This document shows, piece by piece, positions 9,589-18,262 of a stretch of 64,000 nt of DNA. The stretch's first letter is position 1, and each line of letters opens with the position of its first letter. This stretch comes from Cupriavidus lacunae (GTDB lineage: Bacteria > Pseudomonadota > Gammaproteobacteria > Burkholderiales > Burkholderiaceae): positions 124,001 to 188,000 of the forward strand of contig NZ_QKWJ01000003.1 of the NCBI RefSeq assembly GCF_003353055.1, in the 5' to 3' direction. The notes beneath the pieces were generated by a model that saw only the letters and a list, made by a program, of their open reading frames with translations, did no database searches and was not told where the DNA came from. A program made the position numbers and the translations under genes.

Positions 9589-10351
9589 GGCGTGGGCTGT
9601 TTCGCCGGCGTAGCCGGCGAGTCACTTTTTGTCCGAGCGACAAAAAGTAACCAAAAAACGCGTCGCCTCTGGCGGCTGGCCACCGATTTGGTGGTGGGGG
9701 TGGTTCGGGCGGCGGTGCTTGCCGTTTGGCGTGGTTGGCCGTTCGGGCCTGCTACGCACCCTGTCTGTGCCCACATCAACGGACTATTGGACGAACCCGA
9801 CTTAGGCGGTTGGCAGCCTGCTAACCACCGCGTCGGTGGGACGCCTTCGGCTGCGCTTCGCGCCGGCCCTAACGTGGCAGAGCTGCGGACCACGTTCCGA
9901 TTTGTGCCTTTGGCCCGGCAATACGACCGCGCCGTGCGAGCGCAGCGACGCACTCCGTGCCCGAGCACCCGACCTACGATACTGAGTGCGCGCAGCGCAG
10001 CCGTAGGCGTCCTACCAATGACCTGGTTAGCAGGCTGCCAATAGCCTAAAGTCGGGTTCGTCCAATAGTCCGTCGACGCAGGCACCTTACAGGGTGCGTA
10101 GCAGGGTCGAACCACCAACCCCATCGAACGGAAATCACCGCCGCTCGCCCCACCAACACCGAGGAATGGATGGCCAGCCGCCTGAGGCGACGCGCTTTTT
10201 GGTTACTTTTTGTCGCTCGGACAAAAAGTGACCCGCCCAGCAGGGCGGAACCAGGCGCTTAATCCTACGACAACATGGAACCCGCCCTACAACATACCCA
10301 ACCCAACAAGCAAGCAGCCCCGCCGGCTACACCGGCGAATCAGCCCACGCC
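9589..10351. repeat. Large palindromic repeat element, copy A
   Basis: A 763-base imperfect palindrome with its symmetry centre near 9926. The nested arms are: outer ends GTGGGCTG at 9591 and CAGCCCAC at 10341; a hairpin ACTTTTTGTC-N5-GACAAAAAGT at 9624-9648 with its mirror copy at 10205-10229; GGACTATTGGACGAACCC at 9781 with its complement ending at 10071; and GGCAGCCTGCTAACCA at 9812 with its complement at 10024-10039. Bases 9812-10016 are identical to 31890-32094 of copy B. The left outer arm lacks about 90 bases that are present in copy B. Both strands have open frames here, but they are Arg/Thr-rich translations of the repeat and are not supported as genes. It resembles a non-autonomous, MITE-like element; no target duplication is visible. 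Confidence 0.85.
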
Positions 10352-10390
10352 CACCAAGAACCACAACCCAACCGCATAGCAACAAGCCAA

Positions 10391-11008
10391 TCACCCCCTC
10401 CGCCGCCAGACCTGCCATCGCTCCTGCCCCTGAAACACCGGCAGCGGCGCCGCCGAGGACCGGTCCTCGAGGCGCTCGAAGCCCGGTGCCAGCAGCGCCT
10501 CCAGCTCCTCCGCGGGCATCGCGAACGGCGGCCCGCCGCGGTTTTCGCCCAGGTAGAAGTAGCCGGCCAGCAGCCCGCCCGGCGGCAGCAGTTGCGCGAC
10601 GCGAGCGGCATAGTCAGCCCGCATCGCCGGCGGCAGCGCGCACAGGAAGGCCCGTTCGTAGATCAGTTCGCACGCCTGCTGCGGCGTGAAGGCGAAGAAA
10701 TCGCCCTGCTGCACCACCGCCCCGGCCGGGCCCAGCGTCCGCCACGCCGACGCCACCGCCTGCGGCGAGAAGTCGATCGCCGTCACCGGCCAGCCGCGCT
10801 CGAACAGCCACGCGGCCTCCCAGCCGTTGCCGCAGCCCGGCACCAGGGTCCGGCATAGCGCGCGGCTTTCAATGAACTGCCGGAATTCCTCGGGCACGCC
10901 GCCCTGGTCCCAGGGCGTAAAACCCTGTTCAAAACGCTCGTCCCAGAACGCCGGGTCGGCGGCGTTGCGGGTGGCGAAGGTCGGCGCAGGCTTGGTGGTT
11001 TCGCTCAT
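10391..11008 (-). CDS. TPMT-like SAM-dependent methyltransferase
   Basis: About 205 residues. It has the thiopurine methyltransferase (TPMT) family pattern: PAFWDERFEQGFTPWDQGG at the N-terminus, then the SAM-binding motif I TLVPGCGNGWEAAWLFERG, the acidic residue of motif II in AIDFSPQAV, and YERAFLCALPP. Class I methyltransferases of this family methylate small sulphur, selenium or tellurium compounds or halides; the substrate here is unknown. The start is set at the ATG at 11008, which has AGGTGA just upstream; a GTG two codons earlier is possible. It is the last gene after ubiB, 33 bases downstream, and ends about 40 bases before palindromic repeat copy A. Confidence 0.8.
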   Translation of the reverse strand: MSETTKPAPTFATRNAADPAFWDERFEQGFTPWDQGGVPEEFRQFIESRALCRTLVPGCGNGWEAAWLFERGWPVTAIDFSPQAVASAWRTLGPAGAVVQQGDFFAFTPQQACELIYERAFLCALPPAMRADYAARVAQLLPPGGLLAGYFYLGENRGGPPFAMPAEELEALLAPGFERLEDRSSAAPLPVFQGQERWQVWRRRG

Positions 11009-11041
11009 GGTCACCTCTAGTATGGGTCGGTCCCGGGGGCG

Positions 11042-12619
11042 CTACCAGTAGCCGGCCCACCCCAGCACATGCGTCAGCACAATGCCGGCGACAAAACCGC
11101 CCACCAGCAGCACCGCGGTGCCGAGCAGCCGGTTGGTGCGGCGCTGCTCCAGCACCAACATCGCCAGCAGCTTGTCCTGCTCGCCATTGCTGGTGAGCGC
11201 GCGCCGCTCCAGGAACTGGTGCGCCAGGCGCGGAAAGTCCGGCAGCATCTTGGCCCACAGCGGCGCCTCGACCTTGACCCGCTCCCAGGCGCCCTTCCAG
11301 CCCACCTGCTCGTGCATCCAGCGTTCCAGGAAGGGCTTGGCGGTCTTCCACAGATCCAGGTCGGGGTCGAGCTGGCGGCCCAGGCCTTCAATATTGAGCA
11401 GCGTCTTCTGCAGCAGCACCAGCTGGGGCTGGATCTCGACATTGAAGCGGCGCGAGGTCTGGAACAGCCGCATCAGCACCATGCCCAGCGAGATTTCCTT
11501 CAGCGGCTTGTCGAAGTACGGCTCGCAGCAGGCGCGCACCGCGCTTTCCAGCTCTTCGACGCGGGTGTCGGGCGGGACCCAGCCGGATTCCACGTGCAGC
11601 AGGGCCACGCGGTGGTAGTCGCGCCGGAAGAAGGCGATGAAGTTCTGCGCCAGGTAGTTCTTGTCGAACTCGGACAGCGCACCGACGATGCCGAAGTCCA
11701 GCGCGATATAGCGGCCGAAGGTCTCGGGCTGGACCGACACCAGGATATTGCCCGGATGCATGTCGGCATGGAAGAAGCCGTCGCGGAACACCTGGGTGAA
11801 GAAGATCTCGACGCCCTCTTCCGCCAGCTGGTGCATGTCCACCCCGGCGGCCTTGAGCGACTCGGTGCGCGAGATCGGGATGCCATGCATGCGCTCCATC
11901 ACGAACACGGTGCTGCTGCACCAGTCCCAGAACACCTCGGGCACCAGCAGCAGGCTGGTGTCGGCAAAGTTGCGGCGCAGCTGGCTGGCGTTGGCCGCCT
12001 CGATCATCAGGTCGAGCTCGTCGTGCAGGTATTTGTCGAACTCGGCCACCACCTCGCGCGGCTTCAGGCGCTTGCCGTCGGCCCAGAAGCGCTCCAGCCA
12101 CGTGGCCATGTCGCGCATCAGCGCCAGGTCGCTGTCGATCACCGGCAGCATGCCCGGGCGCAGCACCTTTACCGCGACCTCGCGGCCGTGGCAGGGGCCG
12201 CCCTTGAGCGTGGCGAAGTGCACCTGCGCGATCGACGCGCTGGCCACCGGCTGGTGCTCGAAGGTCTCGAACAGCTGGTCCAGCGGGCGGCCCAGCGCGC
12301 GCTCGATGATCTTCACCGCCACCACCGAATCGAAGGGCGGCACCTGGTCCTGCAGCTTGGCGAGTTCGTCGGCGATGTCCGCCGGCATCAGGTCGCGCCG
12401 GGTCGACAGCACCTGGCCGAACTTGACGAAGATCGGCCCCAGCCGCGTCAGCGCCAGCCGCAGGCGCTCGCCGCGCGGCATGTCGAGCTTGCGCCCGATG
12501 GTGATGACGCGGACCAGGAAGCGGATCCTGCGGCTGCTGAAGCCCGAGAGCACCAGCTCGTCCAGGCCGTAGTAGAGGATGACGAAGAGGATCTTGCCAA
12601 GGCGCAGGAGGCGGGTCAT
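11042..12619 (-). CDS. ubiB: Ubiquinone biosynthesis protein kinase-like UbiB
   Basis: About 525 residues, full length. It belongs to the ABC1/ADCK/UbiB atypical kinase family. The KxGQ motif is visible as [16 protein letters not shown], the Ala-rich loop as [12 protein letters not shown], the Lys of [10 protein letters not shown], the catalytic [11 protein letters not shown] and the metal-binding LDFGIVG. Two C-terminal membrane helices follow ([19 protein letters not shown]). UbiB is an ATPase that supports ubiquinone synthesis at the membrane and is thought to help extract or present lipid intermediates. It lies directly after ubiJ and near ubiE on the same strand, so three quinone genes are clustered here. 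Confidence 0.95.
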   Translation of the reverse strand: MTRLLRLGKILFVILYYGLDELVLSGFSSRRIRFLVRVITIGRKLDMPRGERLRLALTRLGPIFVKFGQVLSTRRDLMPADIADELAKLQDQVPPFDSVVAVKIIERALGRPLDQLFETFEHQPVASASIAQVHFATLKGGPCHGREVAVKVLRPGMLPVIDSDLALMRDMATWLERFWADGKRLKPREVVAEFDKYLHDELDLMIEAANASQLRRNFADTSLLLVPEVFWDWCSSTVFVMERMHGIPISRTESLKAAGVDMHQLAEEGVEIFFTQVFRDGFFHADMHPGNILVSVQPETFGRYIALDFGIVGALSEFDKNYLAQNFIAFFRRDYHRVALLHVESGWVPPDTRVEELESAVRACCEPYFDKPLKEISLGMVLMRLFQTSRRFNVEIQPQLVLLQKTLLNIEGLGRQLDPDLDLWKTAKPFLERWMHEQVGWKGAWERVKVEAPLWAKMLPDFPRLAHQFLERRALTSNGEQDKLLAMLVLEQRRTNRLLGTAVLLVGGFVAGIVLTHVLGWAGYW

Positions 12620-12692
12620 TCGGGAGTCTTCACAGGGCCGGGCAGGCAGTCACGTTGGGGGTTGAGGAAATCGGAGCGCGGGCGCAGCCGGC

Positions 12693-13370
12693 TCAGCGGT
12701 GCGGCGACGGCAGCTTGCCGGACTGGGCGGCCGGCGATGGGCCGCCGCGCTCCAGCCGCTCCAGCCGTTTTTCCAGGCGGGCCAGGCTGTCGCGCAGCCG
12801 GCCCACGTCGGCGCCGAAGTCGTCCAGCGCGGCGTGGCGCACCAGGGTCGGGTGTTCGTCCAGCAGGTAGTCGGTGACGTTGTCCACCAGGGCACGGCCC
12901 ACGCGCGTGGCCTGCTCATGGACCTGGCGCGCGCCGTCGACCACGCGCTGCGCCACGCTGTCGCTGACCGGTCCGCCCAGGATGCCGCGCAGCGCGCGCG
13001 ACAGGTCCTCGGCGGCGTCCCAGCGCAGGTTGCGCGCCAGCGTCGAGACGGTGTTGGCCAGTTCGGCGTCGCCCTCGATGCGCACATGGCGCATGGCGGC
13101 GGCCTGGCCGCCCTCGGCCACGTCGGCGGCCACCAGCGGCCACTGCTGCACCGGCACGCGCAGCGTCACCGCGGGCGCCTCGGTCGCGGGCGCCAGTTCC
13201 GTGCAGCCGTGTTCGGTCACCTTCAGCGACAGCATGAAGGCGGCGGCATCGAAACGGATCACGCGCCCGGCAAACAGCGCAAGCTGGTTGCGGGCCCACG
13301 GCTCCTGCTCAAGCAGGTGGTTCAGCGCCGAGACTGCGGGCGTGGCCAGGGCGGAAGGCAGAGTATTCAT
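12693..13370 (-). CDS. ubiJ: SCP2-domain ubiquinone accessory factor UbiJ
   Basis: About 225 residues. The N-terminal half is an SCP2-like lipid-binding domain (NHLLEQEPWARNQLALFAG; RIEGDAELANTVSTLARNL). The C-terminal part (DDFGADVGRLRDSLARLEKR) forms a short coiled coil, as in UbiJ. UbiJ with UbiK binds late ubiquinone intermediates in a soluble complex. The start was taken as ATG at 13370 (MNTLPSALATPAVSAL); the open extension upstream crosses a terminator and is unlikely. It lies 73 bases upstream of ubiB. The context with ubiE and ubiB supports the assignment, which rests on domain type rather than clear residue-level identity. Confidence 0.82.
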   Translation of the reverse strand: MNTLPSALATPAVSALNHLLEQEPWARNQLALFAGRVIRFDAAAFMLSLKVTEHGCTELAPATEAPAVTLRVPVQQWPLVAADVAEGGQAAAMRHVRIEGDAELANTVSTLARNLRWDAAEDLSRALRGILGGPVSDSVAQRVVDGARQVHEQATRVGRALVDNVTDYLLDEHPTLVRHAALDDFGADVGRLRDSLARLEKRLERLERGGPSPAAQSGKLPSPHR

Positions 13371-13421
13371 GACAGCGCGGTTGGCGGCGGACGGCGACGC
13401 CGCGGGTGGCGGCGTGCCAAA

Positions 13422-13449
13422 CAAAAAGGCCCACGCTTTCACGTGGGCC
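13422..13449 (-). terminator. Rho-independent terminator after the Tim44-like gene
   Basis: The minus strand reads GGCCCACGT, a short loop, ACGTGGGCC-type complement and TTTTTG. The stem is eight to nine base pairs with a five-base loop. It lies 50 bases beyond the Tim44-like stop codon and before the ubiJ start, so ubiJ-ubiB probably has its own promoter or depends on read-through. Confidence 0.85.
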
Positions 13450-13499
13450 TCCATTCTAAGCTACTCCCCCCGGCGCATCACCCGCCGCGGGGTGCGGCA

Positions 13500-14492
13500 T
13501 CAGGACTCTTGCTGGATCCCGGCCAGCAGCCAGCCGCCGGTGCCGCTGGCGGGCTTGGCCAGGTTCCAGACCTCGTTGAACGGCTGGGCCGCCTCGCCGG
13601 CGCGCTCGCGGATCATGCCCGAGAAGCGCACGCTGGCGAGATGCTGGGCCGGCGCCGACTCGATCCCGAGCAGCTTGGCTTCGAGCGTGACCACGTCGGT
13701 CTTGTTGACCTCGGCGCCGCGTTCGGACAAGTCCATCTTGATCTCGGCGAACATTTCCGGCGTGGTGAATTCGCGGATGTCGTCCAGGTTGCCTGCATCC
13801 CACGCGGCCTGCAGGCGCACGAAGTGGACCTTGGCGTTGCGCAGGAAGGCTTCGGTATCGAAGTCGGCCGGCACGCCCCACGGCTGCTGGGCTGCCGCAT
13901 CGGCGGCCACCGGCGCGGCCGAGGCGGCCGGCATCACCGGGCTCGACGCCGGGGTTGCCGACGGCGTCGGCTGGCTCAGGCTCGGCTCGACGTTGCGGCC
14001 CATGTTGCCGATCGGACCCGTGTTGCCGGCGCCGGCATAGGCCGGCTGCTGGCTACGCTGGCTGCCGCCACGGAACTTGCGGATCAGCCAGATCGCGGCG
14101 AATGCGACCAGCGCGATCAGGATCAGGTTGGACAGGAAGCCCAGTGCCGCCCCGCCCAGGCCGAAGTGCGACAGCAGCCAGCCGATACCCAGGCCGGCGG
14201 CAATGCCGCCCAGCATCCCGCCCCAGTTGCGCTTGGGCGCTGCCGCGGCAGCCGCGCCGGCGGCGCCGGCGGCGCCAGCCGTGGCCGGCGCTGCCTGATT
14301 AGGCTGCTGGGCCGGTTGCTGGGTCGGCGAAGCAGGCTGCGGCGCCTGCTGGCGCTGCTGCGTGACCGTCGACGACTGCTTGCCGATGCTGCGCGAACCG
14401 CCCATGCGCTTGGCATTGGCGTCGAACACCATCCCGAAGGCAATCGCGGTAATCAGCGACCCAACCAGGAACTTTCCACGAAATGACGACAT
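13500..14492 (-). CDS. Tim44-like domain membrane protein
   Basis: About 330 residues. It has an N-terminal signal-like helix (FLVGSLITAIAFGMVFDANA), then a Gln/Pro/Ala-rich linker, a Gly-rich segment with two further hydrophobic helices (LGGIAAGLGIGWLLSHFGL; LGFLSNLILIALVAFAAIW), and a C-terminal Tim44/MRPL45-like domain from about residue 205 (FDTEAFLRNAKVHFVRLQ; AGNLDDIREFTTPEMFAEI). In mitochondria Tim44 ties a chaperone to the import channel; in bacteria the role is unsettled, although small alphaproteobacterial relatives have been linked to membrane protein assembly. It follows ubiE after 62 bases and ends with a strong terminator, so ubiE-Tim44 look co-transcribed. Confidence 0.82.
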   Translation of the reverse strand: MSSFRGKFLVGSLITAIAFGMVFDANAKRMGGSRSIGKQSSTVTQQRQQAPQPASPTQQPAQQPNQAAPATAGAAGAAGAAAAAAPKRNWGGMLGGIAAGLGIGWLLSHFGLGGAALGFLSNLILIALVAFAAIWLIRKFRGGSQRSQQPAYAGAGNTGPIGNMGRNVEPSLSQPTPSATPASSPVMPAASAAPVAADAAAQQPWGVPADFDTEAFLRNAKVHFVRLQAAWDAGNLDDIREFTTPEMFAEIKMDLSERGAEVNKTDVVTLEAKLLGIESAPAQHLASVRFSGMIRERAGEAAQPFNEVWNLAKPASGTGGWLLAGIQQES

Positions 14493-14554
14493 ATTCTGCT
14501 ATCCCCTGTCAGTTTCACCCCATATGGGGGTGAGGCATGGCGATTTCAATGCTT

Positions 14555-15286
14555 CTAATACTTGCGTCCGACATGGAGCGCCACCACTCCGGCCGTCAGA
14601 TTGAAGTATTCGACATTCTCCAGGCCCGCATGTTCCATCAAGCGTACAAGTGAAGCCTGGTCTGGATGCATTCTGATCGATTCCGCGAGATAACGATAGC
14701 TCGGGGCATCCCCAGCCACCCGCTCGCCCAGCCAGGGCAGCACCTTGAAAGAATAGACGTCGTAGGCCTTCTCCAGGGGTTTCCACACTTTGGAGAACTC
14801 CAGCACCATGACCTTGCCGCCCGGCTTGACCACCCGGCGCATCTCGGCCAGCGCGGCATCCTTGTGCGTCATGTTGCGCAGGCCGAAGGCCACGGTCACC
14901 AGGTCGAAGTGGTTGTCGGGGAACGGGATGCGCTCGGCGTCGCACAGGCACACCGGGGTGACGATGCCCTTGTTCAGCAGCCGGTCGCGGCCCACGCGCA
15001 GCATCGACTCGTTGATGTCGGTCAGCCAGACCTCGCCGGTCGGGCCGGCCTGCTTCGCGAACGCCTTGGCCAGGTCGCCGGTGCCGCCGGCGATGTCCAG
15101 CACCTTGTGACCGGGGCGCACGCCGGCCTGGGCGATGGCGAACATCTTCCAGAGCCGGTGCATGCCGCCCGACATCAGGTCGTTCATCACGTCGTACTTG
15201 CTCGCCACCGAATGGAATACGTCGGCAACCTTGTCGGCCTTTTCCGCTTCGTCGACCTTTTCAAACCCGAAGTGGGTTTCACTCAT
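14555..15286 (-). CDS. ubiE: Ubiquinone/menaquinone C-methyltransferase UbiE
   Basis: About 243 residues, standard length. It carries out the SAM-dependent C-methylation step in ubiquinone synthesis. The family start is seen in [17 protein letters not shown] and [21 protein letters not shown] motif I is [18 protein letters not shown], followed by [14 protein letters not shown] and the UbiE signature [19 protein letters not shown]. The C-terminus ends with [14 protein letters not shown]. It is preceded by the DUF971 gene with a 34-base gap and followed by the Tim44-like gene. Confidence 0.96.
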   Translation of the reverse strand: MSETHFGFEKVDEAEKADKVADVFHSVASKYDVMNDLMSGGMHRLWKMFAIAQAGVRPGHKVLDIAGGTGDLAKAFAKQAGPTGEVWLTDINESMLRVGRDRLLNKGIVTPVCLCDAERIPFPDNHFDLVTVAFGLRNMTHKDAALAEMRRVVKPGGKVMVLEFSKVWKPLEKAYDVYSFKVLPWLGERVAGDAPSYRYLAESIRMHPDQASLVRLMEHAGLENVEYFNLTAGVVALHVGRKY

Positions 15287-15320
15287 CTTTCAGACTCCAG
15301 GGTAATCAGTGCAGCGCAGC

Positions 15321-15743
15321 TCAGTGATGGCCGCAGCCGTGGCCGCCGGCAGCGCCGGCGGCGGGCATCGGGGTATCGCGGTCGGCGCCGGCGGCTTCCA
15401 GGCGCTGCAGGTAGTCGTGCCACAGCGCATCCTGGTTGTCGCCGAGGCGGTACAGCAGGTCCCAGGAATAGATGCCGGTGTCGTGGCCGTCGGTAAAGCG
15501 GATCAGGATCGCGTAGTTGCCGACCGGCTCGACCGCGTTGACGCCCACCTCGCGCTTGCCGGTCTGCAGCACTTCCTGCCCAGGACCGTGGCCCTGGACT
15601 TCAGCGGACGGCGAATACACGCGCAGCAGCTCGAACGGCAGCCGGAAGCTGCGGCCGTTGTCGAAGCCGATCTCCAGCACGCGGGATTGCGTGTGGACGG
15701 TCAGCGCGGTGGGATGGGGGGTGTCTTTTTCCAGGCCTGCCAT
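15321..15743 (-). CDS. DUF971 domain protein
   Basis: About 140 residues. The core (LEIGFDNGRSFRLPFELLRVYSPSAEVQGHG, in two parts around residues 24-54, and IRFTDGHDTGIYSWDLLYRLG) matches DUF971, the N-terminal domain of gamma-butyrobetaine hydroxylase-like proteins. In eukaryotes related domains bind metal or Fe-S; in bacteria a link to Fe-S carriers such as ApbC has been suggested. The tail is Gly/His-rich (GGHGCGHH), a possible metal site. It lies directly upstream of ubiE on the same strand, so a role tied to quinone or redox metabolism is plausible but unproven. Confidence 0.8.
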   Translation of the reverse strand: MAGLEKDTPHPTALTVHTQSRVLEIGFDNGRSFRLPFELLRVYSPSAEVQGHGPGQEVLQTGKREVGVNAVEPVGNYAILIRFTDGHDTGIYSWDLLYRLGDNQDALWHDYLQRLEAAGADRDTPMPAAGAAGGHGCGHH

Positions 15744-15815
15744 GATGATCGCGACCCGGTTAGGGGCGCTCCTGATGGGGTGATTGCCGCGCGACAGCGC
15801 CGATGCGGCACCGCA

Positions 15816-17681
15816 TCACGCCTCGCATACGACCCGATAGCTTACCCCAGGCAAGCCGGCTTGCGCAGCCCGGGCCGCTTCCCCGTCCTGCGGCACGTAG
15901 CGCAGGCGCTTGCCGTGGAAGGCCGCCACGGTGCTGCGGTGGGCAATGCTGATGATCGCCGCCCGCGGCAGCGACTCCACCATCAGCCGGTACATCGCGC
16001 CCTCGGTTTCCTCGTCGAGCGCGCTGGTGGCTTCGTCCAGGAACAGGTAGTCGGGCTTCTGCAGCAGCGCGCGCGCAAAGGCCAGGCGCTGCTGTTCGCC
16101 CGGCGACAGCCGTAGCGACCAGTTGTCGAACACGTCGAGCTGGTCCGCCAGCGCGGCCAGTCGCGCCTGGCGCAGCGTCTCCTGCAGGACTTCCGTGCTG
16201 TGCTCGGTGCCGGCATCCGGATAGGCCAGCGCATCGGCCAGCGTGCCGATCGGCAGGTAGCTGCGCTGCGGCAGGAACAGCATGCGCGCGCCTTCGGGCA
16301 TGGTCACGGTGCCGCTGCCATACGGCCAGATCCCTGCCAGCGCGCGGAACAGCACGCTCTTGCCGCAGCCCGACGGGCCGCTGACCAGCCAGCGCTCGCC
16401 CGGCGCCACCGACAGCGAGAACGGCGAAACCAGCGGCCGCTGGCCCACCGCCGCGCTGCGCGCGGCGCGTACCGGCAGCGCCAGCGCCAGGCCGTTGACG
16501 GTGATGCCGCCCTGAGGCTGGCCCGTGTGTGCCACTTCGATATCACGCGCGCCGTGCAGCGACTCGTCCTGGCGCTCGGCCACGCGGATCGCTTCCTGGA
16601 AGTCGATCAGGCGGTTGGTCGCCGCCTTCCAGCCCACCAGCGTGGCGTAGCTGTCGACAAACCACGACAGCGCGCCCTGCACCTGGCCGAAGGCTGAACT
16701 GGTCTGCATCAGCCCGCCCAGCGTCATCTTGCCGGCAAAGTAGCGCGGCGCCGCCACCAGGATCGGGAAGATGATGGCGAACTGGGCATAGCCGGAACTG
16801 ACGAAGGTCAGCCGCCGCGTATAGCGCATCAGCTGGTTCCAGTTGGCGCGGATGCGGTCGAAGCGCGCGCGCAGCCCGGCCTGCTCGGTGGGCTCGCCGC
16901 GGTACAGCGCCACCGGCTCGCTGTTCTCCCGCAGGCGCACCAGCGTGAAACGGAAGTCTGCTTCGTACTGTTCCTGCTGGAAGTTCAGGCCGATCAGCGG
17001 GCGGCCGACCACGTGCGCCACCAGCGAGCCGATCACCGCGTAGCCCGCCGCGAACCACACCATGTAGCCGGGGATGGTCCATTCAGTGCCGCCCAGCGCA
17101 AAGCTGATCGGGCCGGACACGGTCCACAGGATGCCGACGAAGGACAGCAGCGTCACCACGGAATTGAGCAGGCCCAGCGACAGCGACAGCGCGCCATCGG
17201 TGAACTGGCGCAGGTCATCGGAGATCCGCTGGTCGGGGTTGTCGGTGGCGTGGGTCTGCTCGATACGGTAGTAGGCCTGGTGCCCGAGCCAGTGGCCCAT
17301 GAAGCGGCCGGTCATCCAGGTACGCCAGCGCATCTGCAGCATCATGGTGTAGTACTGGCGCGAGATCGCCGCGACGATAAAGAACGCGGCAATCCACGAG
17401 AACCGCACCAGCAGCACCTTGAACGAGGCGTAGTCGCGTTGCTCCAGCGCGTTATAGAACACGCGGTTCCACTCATTGAGCAGCACGTTGATATAGACGA
17501 TGCCCAGGTTGAGCACCACCACCAGGGCCAGCAGGCCCAGCCCGGCAAGGCGGTCGTCGGATTTCCAGTAAGGCTTGATCAGCGCCCAGGTGGCGCTCAT
17601 GCGCAGCCGGCTCTGGATCTTGAGGGCTCGGGCCGGAACGGCCGGGCCCGGGACGGTGACGGAAGTCGGAGTGGAGGACAT
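15816..17681 (-). CDS. SbmA/BacA-like ABC transporter, fused membrane and ATPase domains
   Basis: About 621 residues. The N-terminal half contains the SbmA/BacA-type (ABC_membrane_2) transmembrane domain with about six helices (AGLGLLALVVVLNLGIVYI; WIAAFFIVAAISRQYYTMML). The C-terminal half is an ABC ATPase: Walker A SGPSGCGKS, signature LSPGEQQRLAFARALL and Walker B YLFLDEATSALDEE, followed by the switch His in ISIAHRST. Relatives include YddA and the mycobacterial cobalamin/peptide importer; the direction and substrate are open. It is separate from the DUF971 gene (72-base gap) and from the HIT gene upstream. Confidence 0.88.
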   Translation of the reverse strand: MSSTPTSVTVPGPAVPARALKIQSRLRMSATWALIKPYWKSDDRLAGLGLLALVVVLNLGIVYINVLLNEWNRVFYNALEQRDYASFKVLLVRFSWIAAFFIVAAISRQYYTMMLQMRWRTWMTGRFMGHWLGHQAYYRIEQTHATDNPDQRISDDLRQFTDGALSLSLGLLNSVVTLLSFVGILWTVSGPISFALGGTEWTIPGYMVWFAAGYAVIGSLVAHVVGRPLIGLNFQQEQYEADFRFTLVRLRENSEPVALYRGEPTEQAGLRARFDRIRANWNQLMRYTRRLTFVSSGYAQFAIIFPILVAAPRYFAGKMTLGGLMQTSSAFGQVQGALSWFVDSYATLVGWKAATNRLIDFQEAIRVAERQDESLHGARDIEVAHTGQPQGGITVNGLALALPVRAARSAAVGQRPLVSPFSLSVAPGERWLVSGPSGCGKSVLFRALAGIWPYGSGTVTMPEGARMLFLPQRSYLPIGTLADALAYPDAGTEHSTEVLQETLRQARLAALADQLDVFDNWSLRLSPGEQQRLAFARALLQKPDYLFLDEATSALDEETEGAMYRLMVESLPRAAIISIAHRSTVAAFHGKRLRYVPQDGEAARAAQAGLPGVSYRVVCEA

Positions 17682-17815
17682 AGCGGCAGCGCTTGGCCCG
17701 TCAGCGGATGCCGGCCGGGCTTGTTGTTCTGGATACCGTGGCGGCAGGCCACGGTGGCAACAGCATTCAGACGGTCAGGGGCAGGCGCGGGTTCCGCGTG
17801 CCTGGTTCGCGCCCC

Positions 17816-18253
17816 TCAGGCGTCGCCGGCTTCGAGCAGCGCAAGCGCCGTGCGCAGCGCCGGCAGCCGGCTGGCCAGCTCCTGCACGCGCACGGTATCC
17901 GCCGCGCGCTGCGGCGCGGCCCAGATGGCCTCGGGGAAATGCGTGTCCCAGCGGTAGCGCGGAATGATATGCCAGTGCAGGTGCGGCACCATGTTACCGA
18001 GGGCAGCCAGGTTGACCTTGTCCGGCGTCATCACCTCGCGCACCACCCGCTCCACGCGCGCCACCAGCCGCATCAGCCAGGCCTGGTCGGCCTCGTCCAG
18101 GTCGCTAAGCTCGGCCACGTGGTCGTTCCAGACGATGCGGCAGAAGCCCGGGAAACGGTCATGCTCGACCAGGATCAGCCGGGCGCGGTCGCCCATCCAG
18201 ACCAGTTCGCCGCCGTCGGTCTCGCAGAGCGGGCAATGGGGAGCGCGCGTCAT
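17816..18253 (-). CDS. HIT family protein
   Basis: About 145 residues. The histidine triad is visible as HLHWHIIPRYRWD, and an N-terminal CPLC pair suggests a structural zinc. HIT proteins hydrolyse or transfer nucleotidyl groups from dinucleoside polyphosphates or AMP conjugates; the specific substrate is not known. The ATG at 18253 begins MTRAPHCPLCETDGGEL. It follows the large FAD oxidoreductase gene after only nine bases, so the two are probably co-transcribed. Confidence 0.9.
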   Translation of the reverse strand: MTRAPHCPLCETDGGELVWMGDRARLILVEHDRFPGFCRIVWNDHVAELSDLDEADQAWLMRLVARVERVVREVMTPDKVNLAALGNMVPHLHWHIIPRYRWDTHFPEAIWAAPQRAADTVRVQELASRLPALRTALALLEAGDA

Positions 18254-18262
18254 GACGTTGGC

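Noticed and set aside
9435..10124. Arg/Thr-rich frames on both strands of the palindromic repeat
   Set aside because: The composition follows the repeat sequence, frames on both strands look alike because of the inverted structure, and no ribosome site or domain is visible.
14516..14532. Palindrome CACCCCATATGGGGGTG between ubiE and the Tim44-like gene
   Set aside because: No T-tract and no regulator context; it could be a site, but evidence is too thin to annotate.
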